A stretch of DNA of 8,072 bases from NCBI GenBank assembly GCA_964555935.1, contig CAZKUN010000345.1, positions 1-8,072 on the forward strand. The letters are read 5' to 3'. Below the pieces are notes generated by a model. That model saw nothing but the letters and a program-made list of their open reading frames with translations. It was not told the DNA's origin and did no database searches. This stretch comes from CAZKUN01 sp964555935 (GTDB taxonomy: Bacteria; Armatimonadota; Zipacnadia; Zipacnadales; VGFC01). Shown piece by piece: positions 1 through 7,344 of this stretch; the stretch's first letter is position 1, and each line of letters opens with the position of its first letter. The translations under genes were made by a program, and so were the position numbers.

Positions 1-52
1 GTACACCCAGATACTAACACTGAACCTGGACTCGCTTTAGGGGGTAAGGCCA
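1..52 (+). repeat. Left copy of perfect 52-bp terminal inverted repeat
   Basis: Bases 1-52 are the exact reverse complement of 8020-8071; the match ends at base 53 (A here, the equivalent of G at the other end). Read on the + strand from base 2, the repeat encodes a short open tail ending ILTLNLDSL with a TAG stop at 38-40. This resembles the L-T-L-x-L tail of the recombinase at 7281. An in-frame TAA at 45-47 then blocks the primase frame. The repeat may be a real element end, or a multi-copy sequence where the assembly stopped. Confidence 0.9.
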
Positions 53-1901
53 AGTCTCCCACGGCAGAGAAGATGAGATCTCCGACGTGCTGGCAATCGT
101 CGCCGACCTCGATGCCCAATCGCCATTCCGCTCGGAGCCCCACCAGTATCCAGAGACGAAGAACGACGTCCTGAAGCTGGTGCCGCAGATCCCGCTGCCG
201 CCGACCATCCTCATCGATTCCGGCGGCGGGCTCCAGGCCGTCTGGCTGTTTGACGAGCCGGTCGACGTGCGCGACGACGACAGACGCCAGTACATGAAGC
301 AACTGGTGCGACGTTGGCACGAGGTGCTCAACCAGATCTGGACGGCCGCGGGTCACCCCAACGGCGTTGACAGGAAGACAAGCCTCAACCAACTCATCCG
401 CGTTCCGGGCACGTACAACCTCAAGTCCCTTGGCTCGGATGCTCCCGAGGGCGCGCTTGACGAGTGGGGCACCCCCATGGTGACGCTCGTCGATGGCCAC
501 TGTGGTCCGGCGCGACGTTACACGGTCGGTGATTTCGAGCGGGCTGTTGGGGAACCAGAAGCGAGCGTTGCGGAGCAATCAGAACCTGCCGCATTGGCAC
601 CCGATGGGCCCGTGGATTACTTGCAGCGCGTCGATACGGTCACACCGGCCAGCGACGACCCGGACCGTCACCTGCGCCTACTCATGGGAGCCCAACAGGG
701 CGGGCGCAATTCCGCCCTGACGAGCCTTGCGGGCCGTTGGTTCCATCTCGGGATGCGCGAAGATGAAGTGATCGCACACGCCACGGTATGGAACCGCCAG
801 AACACGCCGCCGCTGGTGGATGGAGAGTTGCTCAAGACGGTTCGAAGCGTCCAGAGCTACCACGCTTCTGATTCCCACGATCGTCACGATTGGCTGTCCG
901 GTGTCCGGACCCACGGCCAGCTCCACGGGATGTCGGACGAGCCCCAACCCATGCTCTTCGTCGACGCCTCGGGCAAGCCGCTCATTCAGGCTCACCGACT
1001 GCTCGGGATCCACGGGTGGTGGCGGTGTGGGAAGTCGTACCTCGTCCAGGCAATGATGTGCGCCCACGTCACGGGGACCTCGTGGCTCGATGCATTCCCG
1101 TCCGCCTGTGATCCCCGTCCGGTGCTCTACATACAGGAAGATGATTCCTACCACGACGTCAGGGACCGTCTCGACCAGCTCGTGCGGATGCAGGGCCTGG
1201 ACCCCTATGGATCAGACTACGACCCCGAATTGATCCGTGTCATGTGCCACCGGGGATTCCGCATCGACGACCGCGACTGGCAGACGCGGATCACTGACTA
1301 CATCGGTGAGGACGCCGTGGGGCTCGTGGTCATCGATCCGCTGGCGAAGTGCCATCAAGCCAACGAGAATGACGCCAGCGACATGACGGGGCGGGTCGTG
1401 ATGCCGCTGCAACGGCTCTCGGTGGACACCGGCGCGACAGTGATCATGGTGCATCACGATACGAAAGCTGGACCGCCCAACGGTCGCCGAGACATCGCTT
1501 GGCGAGGGAGCGGCGCGGTCCCGTCCGCCGCGAGCATCATCTCGGTGGGCTCGAAGCGCCAACCGTGGGGACTCGAAGCGACGCTGACGTTCAATCCGAA
1601 GGGCATACCGTGCCCCGACCCCGTGACGGTCGAGATGCGCCTCGATCCGTCGGAGCCCCTTCGCTTCACGGCCCGCGCGCCGGATCTACCAGATTCGAAC
1701 GCACGGCGGATCATGGCGTTCATCCGATCAGAGGGACCTGCTACCACCAAGGAAGTCGAGGCTGGCACATCCCTCAGCTACGACCAGATCCGCTCGGCCG
1801 CTGATCGCCTCGTGGGTCGCGGGCACCTGGTGAAGAAGAAGGATGGCTCGCGCAACGTCTTCTCGATCCCCGACGATGCCATCGAGATGGCGGCGGAGTG
1901 A
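48..1901 (+). CDS. Primase-polymerase/RecA-like helicase fusion, 5'-truncated
   Basis: This is a replication protein that probably primes and unwinds DNA for a plasmid, phage satellite or integrated element. Numbering from the GTG at 87 (604 residues), the N-terminal part looks like an archaeo-eukaryotic-type primase. It has a catalytic-like ADLD at 6-9, SGGGLQAVW at 45-53 and RVPGTYN at 105-111. Residues ~190-260 resemble a PriCT-1 linker (GRN at 206-208, PPL at 241-243). A RecA-fold ATPase follows, with Walker A GWWRCGKS at 310-317, Walker B LVVID at 413-417, MVHHDTK at 454-460 and RGSG at 473-476. Residues ~538-596 look like a winged helix. The frame is open back to codon 48, where it meets TAA (45-47) inside the terminal repeat. 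There is no in-frame ATG and no Shine-Dalgarno at GTG 87, and the sequence before ADLD already looks like primase. The true N-terminus, perhaps 60-100 residues, is probably missing. The family usually has His where Q50 stands, although Gln variants occur. Function is well supported; the start is not. Confidence 0.88.
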   Translation, partial: GQVSHGREDEISDVLAIVADLDAQSPFRSEPHQYPETKNDVLKLVPQIPLPPTILIDSGGGLQAVWLFDEPVDVRDDDRRQYMKQLVRRWHEVLNQIWTAAGHPNGVDRKTSLNQLIRVPGTYNLKSLGSDAPEGALDEWGTPMVTLVDGHCGPARRYTVGDFERAVGEPEASVAEQSEPAALAPDGPVDYLQRVDTVTPASDDPDRHLRLLMGAQQGGRNSALTSLAGRWFHLGMREDEVIAHATVWNRQNTPPLVDGELLKTVRSVQSYHASDSHDRHDWLSGVRTHGQLHGMSDEPQPMLFVDASGKPLIQAHRLLGIHGWWRCGKSYLVQAMMCAHVTGTSWLDAFPSACDPRPVLYIQEDDSYHDVRDRLDQLVRMQGLDPYGSDYDPELIRVMCHRGFRIDDRDWQTRITDYIGEDAVGLVVIDPLAKCHQANENDASDMTGRVVMPLQRLSVDTGATVIMVHHDTKAGPPNGRRDIAWRGSGAVPSAASIISVGSKRQPWGLEATLTFNPKGIPCPDPVTVEMRLDPSEPLRFTARAPDLPDSNARRIMAFIRSEGPATTKEVEAGTSLSYDQIRSAADRLVGRGHLVKKKDGSRNVFSIPDDAIEMAAE

Positions 1902-1932
1902 GCCCAATCGCAGCGGACCACGCAGAAGGGGG

Positions 1933-2061
1933 GTGACCGACGTACCCCAGCAACTGGAGGCGCTGGCGAAAACTGAAGACGTAAGACTGAGTAGGGTTGG
2001 AGTTGGGCAATCGAACCCGGAGAGGGTGATGGAAAACCAGGAGGCAAACAGACATGTTTGA
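1933..2061 (+). CDS. Possible 42-residue ORF coupled to the downstream gene
   Basis: GTG at 1933 follows a purine-rich AAGGGGGG run. The frame encodes 42 residues starting MTDVPQQLEALAKTEDV and stops with TGA at 2059-2061, eight bases inside the next gene, whose ATG is at 2054. That overlap would suit translational coupling. The product is polar, has no recognisable domain or membrane segment, and fills most of the gap after the primase-helicase. The only support is its position and the possible ribosome-binding sequence, so it may equally be untranslated spacer. Confidence 0.3.
   Translation: MTDVPQQLEALAKTEDVRLSRVGVGQSNPERVMENQEANRHV
2039..2044 (+). promoter_or_regulatory. Shine-Dalgarno AGGAGG for the zinc-ribbon gene
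   Basis: A full AGGAGG sits nine bases before the ATG at 2054. It fixes that start and shows the gene can be translated independently of the upstream ORFs. Confidence 0.75.
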
Positions 2062-2857
2062 GTATGCGTACAAGTTCAATCTCGCATCCGAGGACGCAAC
2101 GGCCGACAACAACGACCGAGTTCAACAGGCAATCATCTCCCATCTGCCCGCGGGGGATCGCGAGTGGGTGTACAACCGGACCATCGGCGAGATCAGGTTG
2201 GCAGTCCTCCAGAGGGTCTGCTACCTGTGGGGTGACTACGAACGCCTGGGAGATTCGGAGATCCAACAGATCGCTGCCGAGTGGGCCCCAACCGCGAACT
2301 TAATCAGGAAGCGGCTCCTGTCGAAAGCAGATGACGGGCCGACGTGTGAGGAGTGTCGGAACAACCCCTCGGCCTTCGAGATCGTGAGAGATGATGGCAG
2401 CATCGAGCCGGTGTGTGATCCCTGCGCTCGAATGAACTTCCCGAAAGTCGGATGGCGCCCCGAAGACCTGCTGGAAGGACGCTTGGTGATGGAGCCCGAT
2501 TGGCAGGGCATTTGGGCGGAGCTTCTGTACGCCAGGAGAAAGTCCGATTGGGAACACGTGTTGGACGCCGACACGGATGACCCGCCAATCCACACGGACG
2601 ACACCTCAGCCTCCGTCCGGTATTTCAGCCGCGACACTCCGCGTCGGGGGGATCGGTGCTGGCATTGCCATACTGAGGACGATTGCATCTTGTGGGTCTG
2701 CGAGGAACGTTGCGGGGGCAGACGCTGGTCGACCCCGATGTGCCTGGAGTGCATGCTCGACTGGCGGGATTTCATGCGGGAAGAGCATCGGGGAAAGCGG
2801 AACGCTGAGAGGCTTGCAGAAGCAGAGCGATGCTGGTCCTGCAGCGACGACGACTGA
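2054..2857 (+). CDS. Cysteine-rich zinc-ribbon protein of unknown function
   Basis: A 267-residue acidic, soluble protein with a strong Shine-Dalgarno. I do not recognise the family. Residues 1-90 are helical with no obvious motif. A first four-cysteine zinc-ribbon-like unit is formed by C98-x2-C101 and C121-x2-C124. A second cysteine-rich half contains CWHC (202-205), single cysteines at 211, 216 and 220, CLEC (230-233) and a terminal CWSC (260-263) just before the acidic end SDDD. No signal peptide or transmembrane segment is visible. Paired CxxC units normally bind zinc, so the protein may contact nucleic acid or a protein partner. Its place directly after the primase-helicase suggests a replication, regulatory or element-maintenance accessory. 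That role is inferred from position only. The next ORF lies in the same frame beyond the TGA at 2855. Confidence 0.72.
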   Translation: MFEYAYKFNLASEDATADNNDRVQQAIISHLPAGDREWVYNRTIGEIRLAVLQRVCYLWGDYERLGDSEIQQIAAEWAPTANLIRKRLLSKADDGPTCEECRNNPSAFEIVRDDGSIEPVCDPCARMNFPKVGWRPEDLLEGRLVMEPDWQGIWAELLYARRKSDWEHVLDADTDDPPIHTDDTSASVRYFSRDTPRRGDRCWHCHTEDDCILWVCEERCGGRRWSTPMCLECMLDWRDFMREEHRGKRNAERLAEAERCWSCSDDD

Positions 2858-2902
2858 AGTGGACATCAGTCGTCGATTCGGACGGTCACCCACCCGAGTA
2901 GG

Positions 2903-3256
2903 ATGTGGGGGCGGTCGACGGAACGGTCAGATCTACTCCACGACGAGCCCGACGAGATGGGAGCAACCCGATGCTCCACACAACCGAATACGCAAGAGAG
3001 TGACCCCCGCCGCTGGATCGGGCATCTCAGCCCTGAGTCTGCCCGTCGGGTGGGCGACATCGCGGGCTGGCTGCAGGGGTTCCAAGGGACGCCGTGCCGT
3101 CAGTGGCTTCGGACCCGCATGGCTGAAGCTGCCCAACCCGCCATCCGAGAACTGGTCCATCTTCTTGATCACGGCGGACACTTCCGACGCACGCTCCGGG
3201 ACGGGGAGCTCTGGCTGGCCGTTGTGCGAGAGTCGCCCGATGTCAGGGCGGAGTGA
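2903..3256 (+). CDS. Small hypothetical protein at the end of the replication cluster
   Basis: A 117-residue ORF from ATG 2903, or 99 residues from the in-frame ATG at 2957; neither has a convincing Shine-Dalgarno. The first ~40 residues are low-information. From about residue 35 the chain looks like a genuine amphipathic helical domain, running through DPRRWIGHLSPESARRVGDI, a middle segment GWLQGFQGTPCRQWL and AIRELVHLLD to an ELWLAVV segment near the C-terminus. No family is recognised. It is in the same frame as the zinc-ribbon gene, separated from it by a single TGA and 45 bases, so it may have been part of that gene or may be translated by reinitiation. It is the last + strand gene before the recombinase-tail repeat. 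Confidence 0.45.
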   Translation: MWGRSTERSDLLHDEPDEMGATRCSTQPNTQESDPRRWIGHLSPESARRVGDIAGWLQGFQGTPCRQWLRTRMAEAAQPAIRELVHLLDHGGHFRRTLRDGELWLAVVRESPDVRAE

Positions 3257-3358
3257 CACCCGTACCGCAATTGCGTCCATCCTGACCTAACGAGGAGCGC
3301 CGCGACGGAACGCCAATCCGACCTGTGGCATGACGGAACACCGATCAAGCCCTGGCTG
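3257..3358 (+). other. Intergenic spacer before the left cargo repeat
   Basis: About 100 bases between the end of the + strand cluster and the direct repeat. It contains a perfect 10-bp palindrome CGCAATTGCG at 3266-3275 but no convincing terminator, promoter or gene. Confidence 0.4.
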
Positions 3359-3458
3359 CGGTAACAGCGGTAACGGGTCCCGAGCACTTTCTCTCTACCA
3401 GCCGACGGCGATGGGGGGAGCAAGCTCAAGTGTTAGTAGAATGAATGGCTCCCCGGGC
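3359..3458. repeat. Direct repeat copy A, left side of cargo
   Basis: It aligns without gaps to 7245-7344, with about ten mismatches in 100 bases by eye. It includes the doublet GGTAAC-AGC-GGTAAC at 3360-3374 and, on the - strand, the last 20 codons and stop of a serine recombinase gene. Similarity ends sharply outside CGGTAAC on one side and GGGC on the other. Confidence 0.9.
3395..3458 (-). pseudogene. Orphan 3' tail of a second serine recombinase gene
   Basis: Read on the - strand this encodes PGEPFILLTLELAPPIAVGW and then TAG, identical to the recombinase tail at 7281 except for P in place of R. Of the five codon differences from that copy, four are synonymous (TTA/CTA, CTG/CTT, ATT/ATC, GCT/GCC). 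This implies both copies diverged while protein-coding. Nothing recombinase-like precedes the tail: the URO-D gene ends only 25 bases upstream. I read it as the remnant of a diverged paralogue whose body was replaced by, or lost next to, the cargo. Confidence 0.6.
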
Positions 3459-3483
3459 ATTGCTCGGACCAGGAACGTGGGGG

Positions 3484-4632
3484 CTACGACAACGCGCGTT
3501 TTCCCCACTCGCGCCCGGCTGCAAACAACGCCCGCACGTTCTCGATCGGCGTCTGAGCCAGGATCCCGTCGCTGGATCCGATGACGAACCGCCCGTCTCG
3601 CCCCATCGCCATCGCTGCGTGGCGGACCGTCTCCATGACCAACTCGGCCGACCCCCGATGCAGCACGTTCTCGATATCGACGTAGCCCATCAACGTCAGC
3701 TTGTCGCCGACGATTTCCTTCGCAGCGACGGGATGGAAATCGCCCGCCGGCCAGGGCGTGCAGGTCTCGAAAACGTCGGCCCCGACATCCACGAGCATCG
3801 GCAGGATGTCCATGCACTTGCCGTCGTCGTAGTAATGGTAGAGCGCGCCGCCGTTGTGGGTGAGATCGGCTTGCTCCCGGATGAGCGGGATGAAGAACTC
3901 GCGGAAGTGGGCCGGCGACCAGCCGACGCTGAGCGAGATGTGGAAGCCGCTGATGAAGATGCTGTCTGCGCCGGCGGCCAGGTGCGCGCGGGTGTCGTCG
4001 AGGCACATCTCCTGCAAGAATGCGAGAATGTCACGCAGGAACTGCGGGTCGTCGTACGGGAGCATGAGACAGTCAGCGACGGGGAAGACGTACGAGAGAT
4101 CGTTGAACGGGCAGCGGACGTAAGGGTACAGAAACCCCTGCTCGCCAATCTGGCTTCGCGTCGCGACGAACTTGTCGATGACAGCGGGCATGACCTGACC
4201 GCGAAGACAGCGGAGCGCGGGGAGATCGTCGGGCCCTTTGAGCAGCGTCTCAGTTGCGGTGGGAGCGGGAGAGATGCCATATCCGCGCCCGGGCTTGGGG
4301 CAGTGCCAAGCATCAGAGAGCTTGCCGGCGGGCGTCACGAACCGGCGGCTGACAGTTCTTACATCTTCGTCCTCTTCCACCACGCCCTCGCAGGTGACGC
4401 CCTCGGGGAGCGTCTCGGGTGACGGGATGGATGCGGTGAGGAAGTTGCGCACGCCCGCGGAGGTGCAGTCGTGCATGTCCCAACCAAACTCGTCGGCGGA
4501 GCGGATCATGTTCTCGACCGTGTAGGCGCCGTAGTGGGCCATGCAGAACTTCCAGAATCGGGGCGACACGGCCAGTCGGTCCGTGGACTCGCCCTTCATC
4601 GTTCGTAGCACGCGCTCGCGCTTCGTGAGCAT
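3484..4632 (-). CDS. URO-D-superfamily protein (uroporphyrinogen decarboxylase / corrinoid methyltransferase-like)
   Basis: A 382-residue cytoplasmic protein from ATG 4632, whose start is fixed by AGGGAGGA five bases upstream. It begins MLTKRERVLRTMKGESTDRL, matching the usual URO-D family opening (T-x-R-E-R followed by a helix and a D-R-x-P/A-like turn). It continues with a TIM-barrel-like pattern containing GADSIFISGFH, GGALYHYYDDGK (near residue 265), GADVFE, LMGYVD and a terminal FVIGSSDGI. The region that carries the zinc-binding H-x-C in MtaA-type methyltransferases here reads HYYDDGK. A classical zinc methyltransferase mechanism is therefore not evident, and true heme-pathway decarboxylase activity also looks unlikely. 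Distant URO-D relatives are common beside carbohydrate-degradation genes in environmental bacteria, with mostly unknown substrates. It follows the lyase gene by 17 bp and is almost certainly co-transcribed with it. Confidence 0.82.
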   Translation of the reverse strand: MLTKRERVLRTMKGESTDRLAVSPRFWKFCMAHYGAYTVENMIRSADEFGWDMHDCTSAGVRNFLTASIPSPETLPEGVTCEGVVEEDEDVRTVSRRFVTPAGKLSDAWHCPKPGRGYGISPAPTATETLLKGPDDLPALRCLRGQVMPAVIDKFVATRSQIGEQGFLYPYVRCPFNDLSYVFPVADCLMLPYDDPQFLRDILAFLQEMCLDDTRAHLAAGADSIFISGFHISLSVGWSPAHFREFFIPLIREQADLTHNGGALYHYYDDGKCMDILPMLVDVGADVFETCTPWPAGDFHPVAAKEIVGDKLTLMGYVDIENVLHRGSAELVMETVRHAAMAMGRDGRFVIGSSDGILAQTPIENVRALFAAGREWGKRALS

Positions 4633-4637
4633 GTCGG

Positions 4638-4645
4638 TCCTCCCT
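4638..4645 (-). promoter_or_regulatory. Shine-Dalgarno AGGGAGGA deciding the URO-D start
   Basis: On the - strand AGGGAGGA ends five bases before the ATG at 4632. It favours that start over an in-frame upstream codon at 4653, which would overlap the lyase stop (4650-4652). Confidence 0.75.
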
Positions 4646-4649
4646 GAGG

Positions 4650-7013
4650 TCACGGGAATCCCCAGTAGCCATTGCCGGGCTTCTTACGCTTGACGGTTCG
4701 GCCCTCGTAGCGGGCGCGGCAGCCCTCGGCGAGGGTGAGGTTGAGCAGGGCGCCATCGCGAAGCGCGGCGACCGCGGCCCGGCCGGTCAGGGAGAGCCCG
4801 CGCCAGGAGAGACGCCCTTCGGCCGGGTTGTGCAAGATGAGCCACTCGTCCGCGCCACATGCGACCTCAAGGCCGATGGCTGACCCATCGCCGACGGCGT
4901 GCTGGCGGACGGTGACGTCTGGCGCCTCGCCAGAGAAGGGCGCGTGCGCGGCGACGAAGACGGCCTCGGGGCCATCGCGAACGACCTGCAAGTGACCGCG
5001 CGTTGGGATGGTGGCGCCGGCCTCCAAGATTCCGCCGCTGCCATGGACGGCCTTGATGGCATCCTCTTCGGGCGGACATTGCGAGAGCAGAACCGTGGCG
5101 CCGGCTGTGTTGGGCATGACCACGCGCAGGCCCCTCGGCGTGTCGCCGGGGAAGGTCCACGTCGCGGCGAGCGAATCTCGTGCCAGGGCTTGGCGGCCCT
5201 CGGTGAGGGGCTCGGGGGCGAGCCAAGGCTCGAGTTCCCCGATGCCCTCAACGGTGAGATCGGCCGAGCGACCGTGCAGGGCCCAGTGGTATGGTCCCTC
5301 GCTTCCGCGGGCACGGAAGATGTCGATGAGCAGAGGCGGCCCGTCTGCCCTTGGCAGCATGGCCAGGAACCGCGAAGACCCGCCGGGCAAGCCGGCCTCG
5401 CACAGCCTCGGCCCGGGCGACGGCCACCAGAGCAGCGTCTCGCCGCCGTCGTCATGGGCACCGACCTCGACGACCGTGTTGTGGGCGATGGGCGTGATCT
5501 GCCACGCCTGATTCCAGCGCGGGTAAGTCGTGTAACCCATCTCAGAGATCATCTCGACGCCACAGGCAAAGAACCCGAGGTTCAGGAAGCCGTGGTGGCA
5601 GTGGTCGTGAGGGACGAAGTTGCCGTAGTCGAGAATGGCCATCGTCTGATCGGGATGGTGCTCGCGGTCGCGGAGGGACATGACACGCATGCCCGTGAAG
5701 TTGACGCTCTCGTCGCTGTAAGACTCGTCGGCGACGCCCTCGGCGACGGATGGGTCGCGGAGGAACAGCGCTTCCTGGTGGCCGCCGTCGAGGTCGCGAC
5801 CCCACGCGTGGCGGAGGTAGCGGAGGGCCTTTGGGCTGCCGTACCGCGCGAAGGCAACATCGGCGAGCATCGTGGACGGGGTGCTGCCGACGTGGCTGTC
5901 GTTGATGGCGGGTGTCGTGCCGTCGGGCCAGAGGAAATCGAGCGACCACGTCAGGCACCGTTCCCACGCCGCGCATGCGGGGTTGTCGTAGATGCCGGGC
6001 GAGATGTTGCCTCGCAGGACCTCGGGCACGTCCCACGCGGCACGAAGGAATTGGGATTCGTAGTCGGGCGTCCGCTGGTACCAGGTGCCGTCGCCAAAGA
6101 GCAAGCGCGACTCGGGGTTCATGAAGCGCTCGAACAGATCAACGACTCGTTGGAGCGTGGCCTCGTCGCCAAGCAAGGCGCCACAGGCGGCCACGCACCA
6201 GTAGATACCACCGGAATCCTGGAGTTGAGGCGTGTCCTTGAACGCCTGGATCCCGAAGTGCTCGAGGAAGTAGTCGCGCGCGTAGGCCACGAGGTCGCGA
6301 TCGATGCGGACGCGTTGCTCGGAGTCGAGCGCGCGCGAGTGTCGGATGCAGTCGTAGGCGGTGAGCGCGCGCTTCAGTAGGTAGGACTCGCGGTACTTCC
6401 AGCCGCCGATCTTGCCGTAGTAAGGATCGTTGCCATCGAGCCAGACGTTGGCGTTGACCTTGTTCATGCGGTAGCCCGGGAACACCTCAGCCAGGCGCTC
6501 GATGACGACGCCGGCTTGGCGCGCATGGCGCTCGTCGCCGTCGACCTGATAGACGAGGCCGGCGGCCCAGGCTTGCGTGATAATCCTGTCGAGACGGTGG
6601 TAGCGAAGCACAGCCTGCACGTTCCACGTCTCGGTGGTGTCCGCGACGTCGTAGCGGCACTCTCTCTTGCAGTTGCGGCACCGCAAGGCGGCGCCATCGT
6701 TGACGAGATCGTAGGCGTACCACGGGCCGTTCCCGCAATCCGGGCAGGCGACGGTGATGAGCGGCGTCTGCGAGGAGACGAAGGCGCGCAGTTCGTCGCG
6801 GCTGAGAGGGAGAAGCGCCTCGGCCTTGCCATCGAGCCACGCGTAGGCATCGCGGGCCCACTCGTGCCGCGCGATGTTCTCCCGAGCGCGAGCGAAGTCG
6901 GCTGGCCGGTAGGTCGTGCAGGTGTCGCCGACGGTCGGCTCCGCGCGCGCCTGCGACGAGAGGCCTGCGGCTAAGCCAGCCAGGAGGAGGATCCCGAGGT
7001 GATCAGCAGTCAT
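4650..7013 (-). CDS. Exported heparinase II/III-family polysaccharide lyase-like protein
   Basis: A 787-residue protein from ATG 7013. It opens with a hydrophobic signal-like segment (ILLLAGLAAGL) and an ARA-E cleavage-type site at about 22-25, so it is probably secreted or periplasmic. Residues ~85-120 hold CPDC (90-93) and CRNC (112-115), a zinc-knuckle-like insertion. The middle resembles the alpha-toroid of heparinase II/III lyases, including FLWPDGTTPAINDSHVG. The C-terminal part resembles their beta-sandwich, with HDHCHHGFLNLGFFACG (near 468-484), EMGYTTYPRW and HNTVVEVGAHDD (near 510). The family cleaves acidic polysaccharides such as heparin/heparan or alginate by beta-elimination; the substrate here cannot be told. 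The frame is open to a GTG at 7067, which would add 18 residues containing K and R and give a more typical positive n-region. Neither start has a clear Shine-Dalgarno. It is the first gene of the cargo operon. Confidence 0.85.
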   Translation of the reverse strand: MTADHLGILLLAGLAAGLSSQARAEPTVGDTCTTYRPADFARARENIARHEWARDAYAWLDGKAEALLPLSRDELRAFVSSQTPLITVACPDCGNGPWYAYDLVNDGAALRCRNCKRECRYDVADTTETWNVQAVLRYHRLDRIITQAWAAGLVYQVDGDERHARQAGVVIERLAEVFPGYRMNKVNANVWLDGNDPYYGKIGGWKYRESYLLKRALTAYDCIRHSRALDSEQRVRIDRDLVAYARDYFLEHFGIQAFKDTPQLQDSGGIYWCVAACGALLGDEATLQRVVDLFERFMNPESRLLFGDGTWYQRTPDYESQFLRAAWDVPEVLRGNISPGIYDNPACAAWERCLTWSLDFLWPDGTTPAINDSHVGSTPSTMLADVAFARYGSPKALRYLRHAWGRDLDGGHQEALFLRDPSVAEGVADESYSDESVNFTGMRVMSLRDREHHPDQTMAILDYGNFVPHDHCHHGFLNLGFFACGVEMISEMGYTTYPRWNQAWQITPIAHNTVVEVGAHDDGGETLLWWPSPGPRLCEAGLPGGSSRFLAMLPRADGPPLLIDIFRARGSEGPYHWALHGRSADLTVEGIGELEPWLAPEPLTEGRQALARDSLAATWTFPGDTPRGLRVVMPNTAGATVLLSQCPPEEDAIKAVHGSGGILEAGATIPTRGHLQVVRDGPEAVFVAAHAPFSGEAPDVTVRQHAVGDGSAIGLEVACGADEWLILHNPAEGRLSWRGLSLTGRAAVAALRDGALLNLTLAEGCRARYEGRTVKRKKPGNGYWGFP

Positions 7014-7244
7014 CGTCGCGAGGTTCCGCGTGGGGGGGCGGAAGCCCTTTGAAGGAGTGGACCCCACCCGGCGTCCAAGCCCCAGATTTAGGCGTGGATG
7101 GAGTTCTTCGGAAGGACACCCGTCGCTCGCGCAGACTCCCTCGACCTCAGACCGCCAGGGATCCCCGCTCCTCGCCGCCGGTCACAGACGCCTTTGGCGC
7201 CCACGCTCTCGAGCATACGAGCATGCTGGCGCCTCGGCTCGCCC
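7014..7244. other. Upstream region of the lyase-URO-D operon
   Basis: No credible gene. It should contain the - strand cargo promoter, but I see no clear -35/-10 pair. At 7196-7233 an interrupted inverted repeat (GGCGCC, AGCAT, six-base loop, ATGCT, GGCGCC) could form a bulged hairpin in the untranslated leader or be an operator. The first 54 bases upstream of 7013 could be coding if the GTG at 7067 is used. Confidence 0.4.
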
Positions 7245-7263
7245 CGGTAACAGCGGTAACGGG
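7243..7263. other. Candidate recombination site: 21-bp GGTAAC doublet with partial dyad
   Basis: CCCGGTAACAGCGGTAACGGG contains two GGTAAC hexamers spaced by AGC. Read about its centre, seven of ten base pairs are also symmetric. The inner CGGTAACAGCGGTAACGGG is repeated exactly at 3359-3377 and marks the outer limit of the 100-bp repeat. It lies 18-38 bases after the recombinase stop codon, a plausible position for an attachment site. No recombination evidence is available from sequence alone. Confidence 0.3.
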
Positions 7264-7344
7264 TTTCTCGCACTTTCTTTCTACCAGCCGACAGCAATGG
7301 GGGGAGCCAGCTCAAGTGTTAGTAAAATGAATCGCTCCCCGGGC
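7245..7344. repeat. Direct repeat copy B, right side of cargo, recombinase 3' end
   Basis: The partner of 3359-3458. On the - strand it covers the last 20 codons and stop of the recombinase gene plus 36 bases after the stop. The similarity continues past the stop codon into a GGTAAC doublet, so the DNA beyond the coding end is also shared. Confidence 0.9.

Noticed and set aside
2003..2024. A TTCGATT-type tRNA T-loop look-alike on the - strand.
   Set aside because: The flanking bases do not form a proper five-pair T stem and there is no acceptor, D or anticodon arm.
3266..3275. CGCAATTGCG palindrome as a terminator for the + strand cluster.
   Set aside because: It has no loop and no T tract; it is most likely a chance palindrome.
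2577..3290. A 237-codon + strand open frame overlapping the zinc-ribbon gene and the following ORF.
   Set aside because: It is low-complexity, rich in Gly, Arg, Ser and Thr, runs antagonistically through the better-supported zinc-ribbon gene and has no ribosome-binding site; it is a GC-driven shadow.
4899..6380. A 493-codon + strand frame opposite the lyase gene.
   Set aside because: It mirrors the antisense codon pattern of a high-GC gene, shows no domain, and the opposite strand encodes a recognisable heparinase II/III-like protein.
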